A DNA stretch of 20,001 nucleotides from NCBI GenBank assembly GCA_021464525.1, contig JADRCO010001361.1, forward strand, positions 1-20,001, in the 5' to 3' direction. Positions 15,260-20,001 of the stretch are shown one piece after another. The translations under genes were made by a program, and so were the position numbers. The DNA comes from Rhizophagus sp. LPA8_4_AMF (taxonomy: Eukaryota; Glomeromycota; Glomeromycetes; Glomerales; Glomeraceae). Under the pieces are notes generated by a model. That model had not been told where the DNA came from. It did not search any database and saw nothing but the letters and a program-made list of their open reading frames with translations. How positions within the stretch are numbered: the stretch's first letter is position 1; every line of letters starts with the position of its first letter.

Positions 15260-18200
15260 ATGGAACCAGAAGGAGACGATTTTAAACCAAGTGAACCTTA
15301 TACTCATCGTTTACGTAGAATTCTTGAAGAATACCCAGATGGTTCACAAATACTTCGTGAAATTCTTCAAAATTCAGATGATGCTAAAAGTACCGAACAA
15401 ATTTTTATTTTGGATCATAATACGTATTCATCCAATAAATTATTTAAATCTGAATTGCAAAGATTTCAAGGTCCTGCGCTTTTAGCAATAAATAGTGAAA
15501 TTTTTAAGGAGAGAGATTTTAATTCCTTATTAAAACTTGCTGATAGTGAAAAACGTGATCAATTTGATAAAATTGGAGGTAAAAAAAATTTTTTTTTTTT
15601 AATATTTGCATCAATGATATCATGCTAATAACTTTATCTACTATATATTATATATTATCTTTAATCTTTAGTAATGGGAGTCGGTTTTAATTCAATTTAT
15701 CATATCACTGATTCTCCTTCGTTCATTACTGGTGATAAATACGTTATTCTTGATCCACATGAATGGTATTATAATGGTGGAAAAAGTTTTAACTTTGTCG
15801 CAAATAATTTGGCCGAAGGATATCGTGATCAATTTAATCCTTTCATTATCCCGTGTAAAGAGTCTAGTAATAGTCCATTTAAAAAACCATTTGAAGGCAC
15901 TATCTTTCGTTATCCTCTTCGTGATAATGATAGATCGGATATTTCTAAAAAAATTTATAAGCCACAAGAAATCTTGGAAATGTTTCACAAGTTTTACGAA
16001 AATGAAAGCATCAATTGCTTATTATTTTTAAAATATATTGAACGTATTAGCTTCTATGAGTTGAAAGAGGGTGCTAAAAAACTCGAATTGCTTTACACAA
16101 TCGAATTAGAGAATGCTGATCAAGTTCGAAGCCAACGTCGTTTGATATCTGAAAGAATTGTACCTTTGATGAATTCACTGAAATCAAAGAAACTAAGAAA
16201 CGATAATCAATTAGAAACATCATCTTATGTCGCATCATTCTCTAGACAGAAGGGAGGTCGTGGTAAAGAAACTAATAATTGGTTAATTTTAAATTATCTT
16301 GATAATTTACTCCAAACCGAAGCATATTTTCAGAAAAATTTTAAAAAAAATATTGGAGACTATAAATTTATCCCAAATGTTGGTTTAGCTCTACCTTTGG
16401 GTGATTTGGAAGTTACTGGAAAATTATTTTGCTTTTTACCTCTTCCAGTTAATATGCCTTTTCACGTTTCCGTGCATGGATATTTTGCGGTAGGAATCAA
16501 GAAATCTTGACATTAAGTATAATAATGATATTAAATCATCTTTTTTTTTTATTTGCTTAATAGGTTAGTACTAATCGACGTACTCTATGGTCGGCTGCAG
16601 ATAATGAAGACTTGGTAAATAACCGAAAATTTTACAAATTATTTTTTTTCTTGTTACATATAAACTCACATATATTTTAATAATTGAAAATTGATCTTTT
16701 AGGCAGATGATGCATTGGCGCGTCTGAAGGTTAAATGGAATCAATATTTATTTGAAAATGTTTTACCCAAAGCTTGGGCAAAATTTCTTCGCGAACTACC
16801 GTCCAATTTCCCTAGAGTTCAACCAAAGGATGTGAATAAATTCTGGCCAATAGTAAATAGAGACAAAAAAAGTGCATTGATTAGTATTTTTTGCAAGGAT
16901 CTATTGCAAAACGTTGTATCAAATCTTAATAATGAGGATCATGTGTTCAAAGGACCTTCTATATCAAATACTATCGGAACAGTAAATGGAGTACCGAATG
17001 ATTCATATGAAACATCCTCATTTCAAGAATCAGAATTTTATTGGCTTTCGATATACAATGGCTATTTAGAAGATAAAAAATGGCCTATTTATGATTTAGA
17101 TGAAACTATTGAAAATATTGGGTTTCCTATCATATTAAATTCGCATTCCATTATTGGAGCCTTGAAAAATTCTAGGCACGAAAATTCCCTAAAGCTTTTA
17201 TCTCCCGCAATTATTCGTAATTATTTACAATCAAATCGTACTAGATGGGAATATGACGTAATAGAGAGAAACGATGTCTTAAGATTATTTAATTACATAT
17301 TACAAGATAAGCAATTTAATTTATTAGAAGGTTTCAGAATGATTCCACTCGCAGATGGTACCCTTGGTACTTTAACACGATCAAGAAATTCAACCGTATA
17401 TCTTGATTCAGATCTAAACAAAAATCATAAAAATAATGATGAATGTCGTATATTTACAACCCAATTGCACAAGTTTATTGACAAAACGATCGATTCTGAT
17501 TTATATGAACGTTTATATAAAAATGCAAAAGCGGGATGGAATTTAAATATCAAAATTTTAGATGAATCTGCCGTTGTCGATATGATCAAATATTCATTGA
17601 ATTATGAAAGAAATAAAAATAGCGAAGAGATACCAATAAATAATAATCGGGAGTGGATTTATCAGTTATGGGATAACCTAATTTATAGGGATTGGGATTT
17701 GAAAAAATTTGAAGATGTTCATCTAATACCAACAAATCGTTCAACTCTTAGAAAGTTAAAAACTTCTACAAAATTTTTTTGTAAAATAGGCAATTCTTCA
17801 CTTGGCGATTATACTCTAATCTTTGAAAAATTTGGTGCTGTTTTTGTTGACAATAGATTTAATACTGAATGGCATAGGTGAGTATTTCTGTAGTCACTTA
17901 TTATAATATTTTAAATAAACTAAATATCTTTTTACTTTCGTTAGGATAAAACCGTATATTATCAAGCCTGATGAGATTATATCAGTCTTGACTTCGTTCC
18001 GAGCTAATCCTTTATATCCAAGAAATTTAAATTGCAAGTTACAAAATAATGAGATACCAAAGTTCATTGAATATTTATCTATTCATTTGCAACGGTATCA
18101 GAATTATCTAGAACCAAAACATTCCGAAGTTATCAAACGCTTTCCAATTTTTACTGAAATTGATTCTAGTTCGTCAATCTCATTAACGTCTAAGGATGGA

Positions 18201-19993
18201 AATTGGTATCTTTTACCTCGTGAAGAAGAAAACTCATATGGAAAAATTATCTATCCAAGTCAAAAGGGAGGATTTCTTGATGCTAGCTCACAATATTTGT
18301 GTTATATATTGGAAGATATTATTAAAATTCCCCGATTATCCATGAATGATTATTGGCGAAAATATGTAATCCCATTTCTTGAAACGCAATCACCAAAAGA
18401 CTTAGATATAGTGGTTGACAAACTTTTTGATCGATTGCCATCTATATTTGACGAAAAATTGAAGAATGATCTCGGAAGAAAGTCCTTTGTACCTGCTGGT
18501 ACACTTAAGGAGTCGAAGCAACAAAAAACATTATCCTATAACCCAAAGCTAGTTAAACCAATTGAGTTGTTTGACCCTGAAAAAAAGAAAGTAATTGATC
18601 TATTTTTTGAAGATGAGCGAGTCTTTCCCGCTGGCAAATATGGAAATAATAAATTCCTTGTGAATTTGAAACAATTGGGAATTAAATCATCTCTTACTAC
18701 AAATGATATCATTTCTCGAATAAATACTATTATAGAGAGAAAGAAGATTTCTAGCATTCACGATTTAATTCACACTAATGCAATAAAACTTTTCAAATAT
18801 ATTGATGAAAATTGGAATCAGTTAATAAATACTGATAGCAACACATTCTCGAATGCTATTTTAAGAAATGAGTGGATTCCGACCACGACTGCTAATGAAT
18901 CTGGAAGGAAATCCTTTTCAAGACCTCAGGATTGTAATTATCAAAAACATAAACATCTTGTGTGTTTTATAGCACCAATTCTGGATTATAATGTCAAGAA
19001 TGTAAACTTTTTGGAAATTTTGAATTGGCATACTTATCCTGATTATAAAATGGTTCTAAAACAATTAGAATATTGTCGTGAGTATGTAGCTAGAAAGGAA
19101 CCGCCAAAGGATTTAGAATCAATCTGTAATTCAATTTATACATATATGGATTCAATGCTTCGATATGACAAGGCCAAATTCGATGATATGAAAGATTATT
19201 TGAAAACAAAATCGTGGATTTTTTGTGGAGATACATTTCGTTCAACTGATGATGTCGTTATCAATCTTCCTGATGAATTGATTGGTAGTGAATCCTTAGT
19301 TACTAGACTACCTAAAAAATATAGTCAATTTAAGGATTTATTTAAAGCTATGGGAATTCGAGATGAGATTGGGATTAAAGATTTAATTTTAGTTATTAGA
19401 AATACGGCTGAACGGAATGAAAATAAAAATTTATCATTAGAAGCAATAAAAAATGTCGTCCAGATTCTTGATCGAATTGTAACATTACAAATGAGAGATA
19501 TCAAGGAAGAGAACGATCCAGAAAGGTTGAATGGATTATTAATTCCAAGTACTGAGAATATGCTTGTGGATCTACGAGACATTCATTATGATAACATGGG
19601 TGACAGACTTGATAACAAAGAGAAAAGCAAATATATGATTGCTCATTCCCTTATATCTCAGTATATTGTCAAAAAATTGAATATGCAGACTTTAACAGGA
19701 AAAATATGCGGTAATTGTGATAATCTTAATAGTGTTTTATTTATTATCAATTATGTATTCATAAAATATTAACAACAGAAATATAAATCTACGCCTAGAT
19801 ACTGGAGGTAGTTGTTGGGAACCATATGAACAGAATGAATTACTAACCACAAGAATTAAAAATATTATCGAAGTAATTTTTATTTAATTTATTATTTTAA
19901 TAGTTGTGTTATTGTAGCATGTATTAAAATTTTGAAACATTTTACAAAAATTAGGATTATTCTCCAAATCAAATAATTAGAGAATTTCTACAA
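15260..19993 (+). CDS. Sacsin-like GHKL ATPase-module protein, 5' part, continues past right edge
   Basis: Seven exons join in phase: 15260-15578, 15672-16489, 16564-16614, 16703-17877, 17945-19710, 19799-19872 and 19955-19993, then GTAAGT. Introns are 67-93 nt, GT-AG. That gives 1414 codons so far. The start at 15260 (MEPEGDDFKPSEPYTHR) follows an A-rich leader. Residues 20-45 hold the N-box of the Hsp90-like (Bergerat) ATPase fold (YPDGSQILREILQNSDDA). Spanning the exon 1-2 junction is the glycine box KIGVMGVGFNSIYHITD, then DPHEWYYNGG and GTIFRYPLR. Later come HGYFAVSTNRRTLW and KVKWNQYLFENVLPKAW, all typical of a sacsin module. A long helical repeat region follows. Exons 6-7 begin a second module (CWEPYEQNELLTTRIKNIIE, DYSPNQIIREFLQ). 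Sacsins are large chaperone-related proteins. In KIGVMGVGFN, VM replaces the usual RF, which may lower ATPase function. Family call is strong; the exact role in fungi is unknown. Confidence 0.9.
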
Positions 19994-20001
19994 GTAAGTA
20001 A

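Noticed and set aside
15692..15988. Minus-strand and alternate plus-strand frames over sacsin exon 2
   Set aside because: Both lie inside a well-supported sacsin exon and show no domain features.
18536..19582. Minus-strand frames over sacsin exon 5
   Set aside because: Shadows of the 1.77-kb exon, which is continuous with flanking exons in phase.

Overview
The window looks like nuclear DNA from an arbuscular mycorrhizal fungus, most likely Rhizophagus or a close relative (Glomeromycotina). The reasons are very AT-rich non-coding DNA, genes split by short GT-AG introns of about 65-120 nt, and a typical mix of expanded families: Sel1-repeat proteins, Sel1-kinase fusions, sacsin-like GHKL ATPase proteins and HMG-box-like genes. 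The species is inferred from family content, not from a database match.

Layout, left to right. (1) 2-1985, + strand: the 3' part of a Sel1-repeat/protein-kinase gene, entering from the left edge. Its splice phases can be followed across four exons, but the kinase C-lobe has a small deletion that shifts the frame, so this copy is probably a pseudogene. Its last intron is unusually long and holds a roughly 309-bp element with terminal inverted repeats. (2) 2130-3370: a segment with a relic copy at 6200-6643. The first copy carries a small spliced minus-strand gene resembling a MATA-type HMG-box protein. (3) 3468-5481, minus strand: an inserted retroposon with a poly(A) tail, an upstream AATAAA and perfect 16-bp target-site duplications, holding a frame-broken ORF with an RRM-like segment. 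(4) 5498-7134: AT-rich DNA with a 15-nt degenerate tandem array and an orphan coding-like segment. (5) 7151-9624, + strand: a second poly(A)-tailed insertion with 15/16-bp flanking duplications, carrying two intact ORFs of unknown function (285 and 156 aa) and hairpin-rich leader and inter-ORF regions.

(6) 9801-11486, minus strand: an intact single-exon Sel1-repeat protein with about nine repeats. (7) 11562-15259: 3.7 kb of intergenic DNA with a roughly 165-bp inverted-repeat element, short tandem repeats and a long A-rich low-complexity tract. (8) 15260 to the right edge, + strand: the 5' part of a sacsin-like gene, seven exons reconstructed in frame (1414 codons so far). It runs through one complete sacsin module and into the start of a second.

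The Sel1, kinase and sacsin-like genes are members of expanded families, not an operon-like pathway. The region is best read as accessory, repeat-rich genome where family genes are duplicated, broken and invaded by small non-autonomous mobile elements. I see no CRISPR, prokaryotic operon, rRNA or tRNA gene. The most notable material is the pair of TPRT-style (target-primed reverse transcription) insertions that lack any visible reverse transcriptase.
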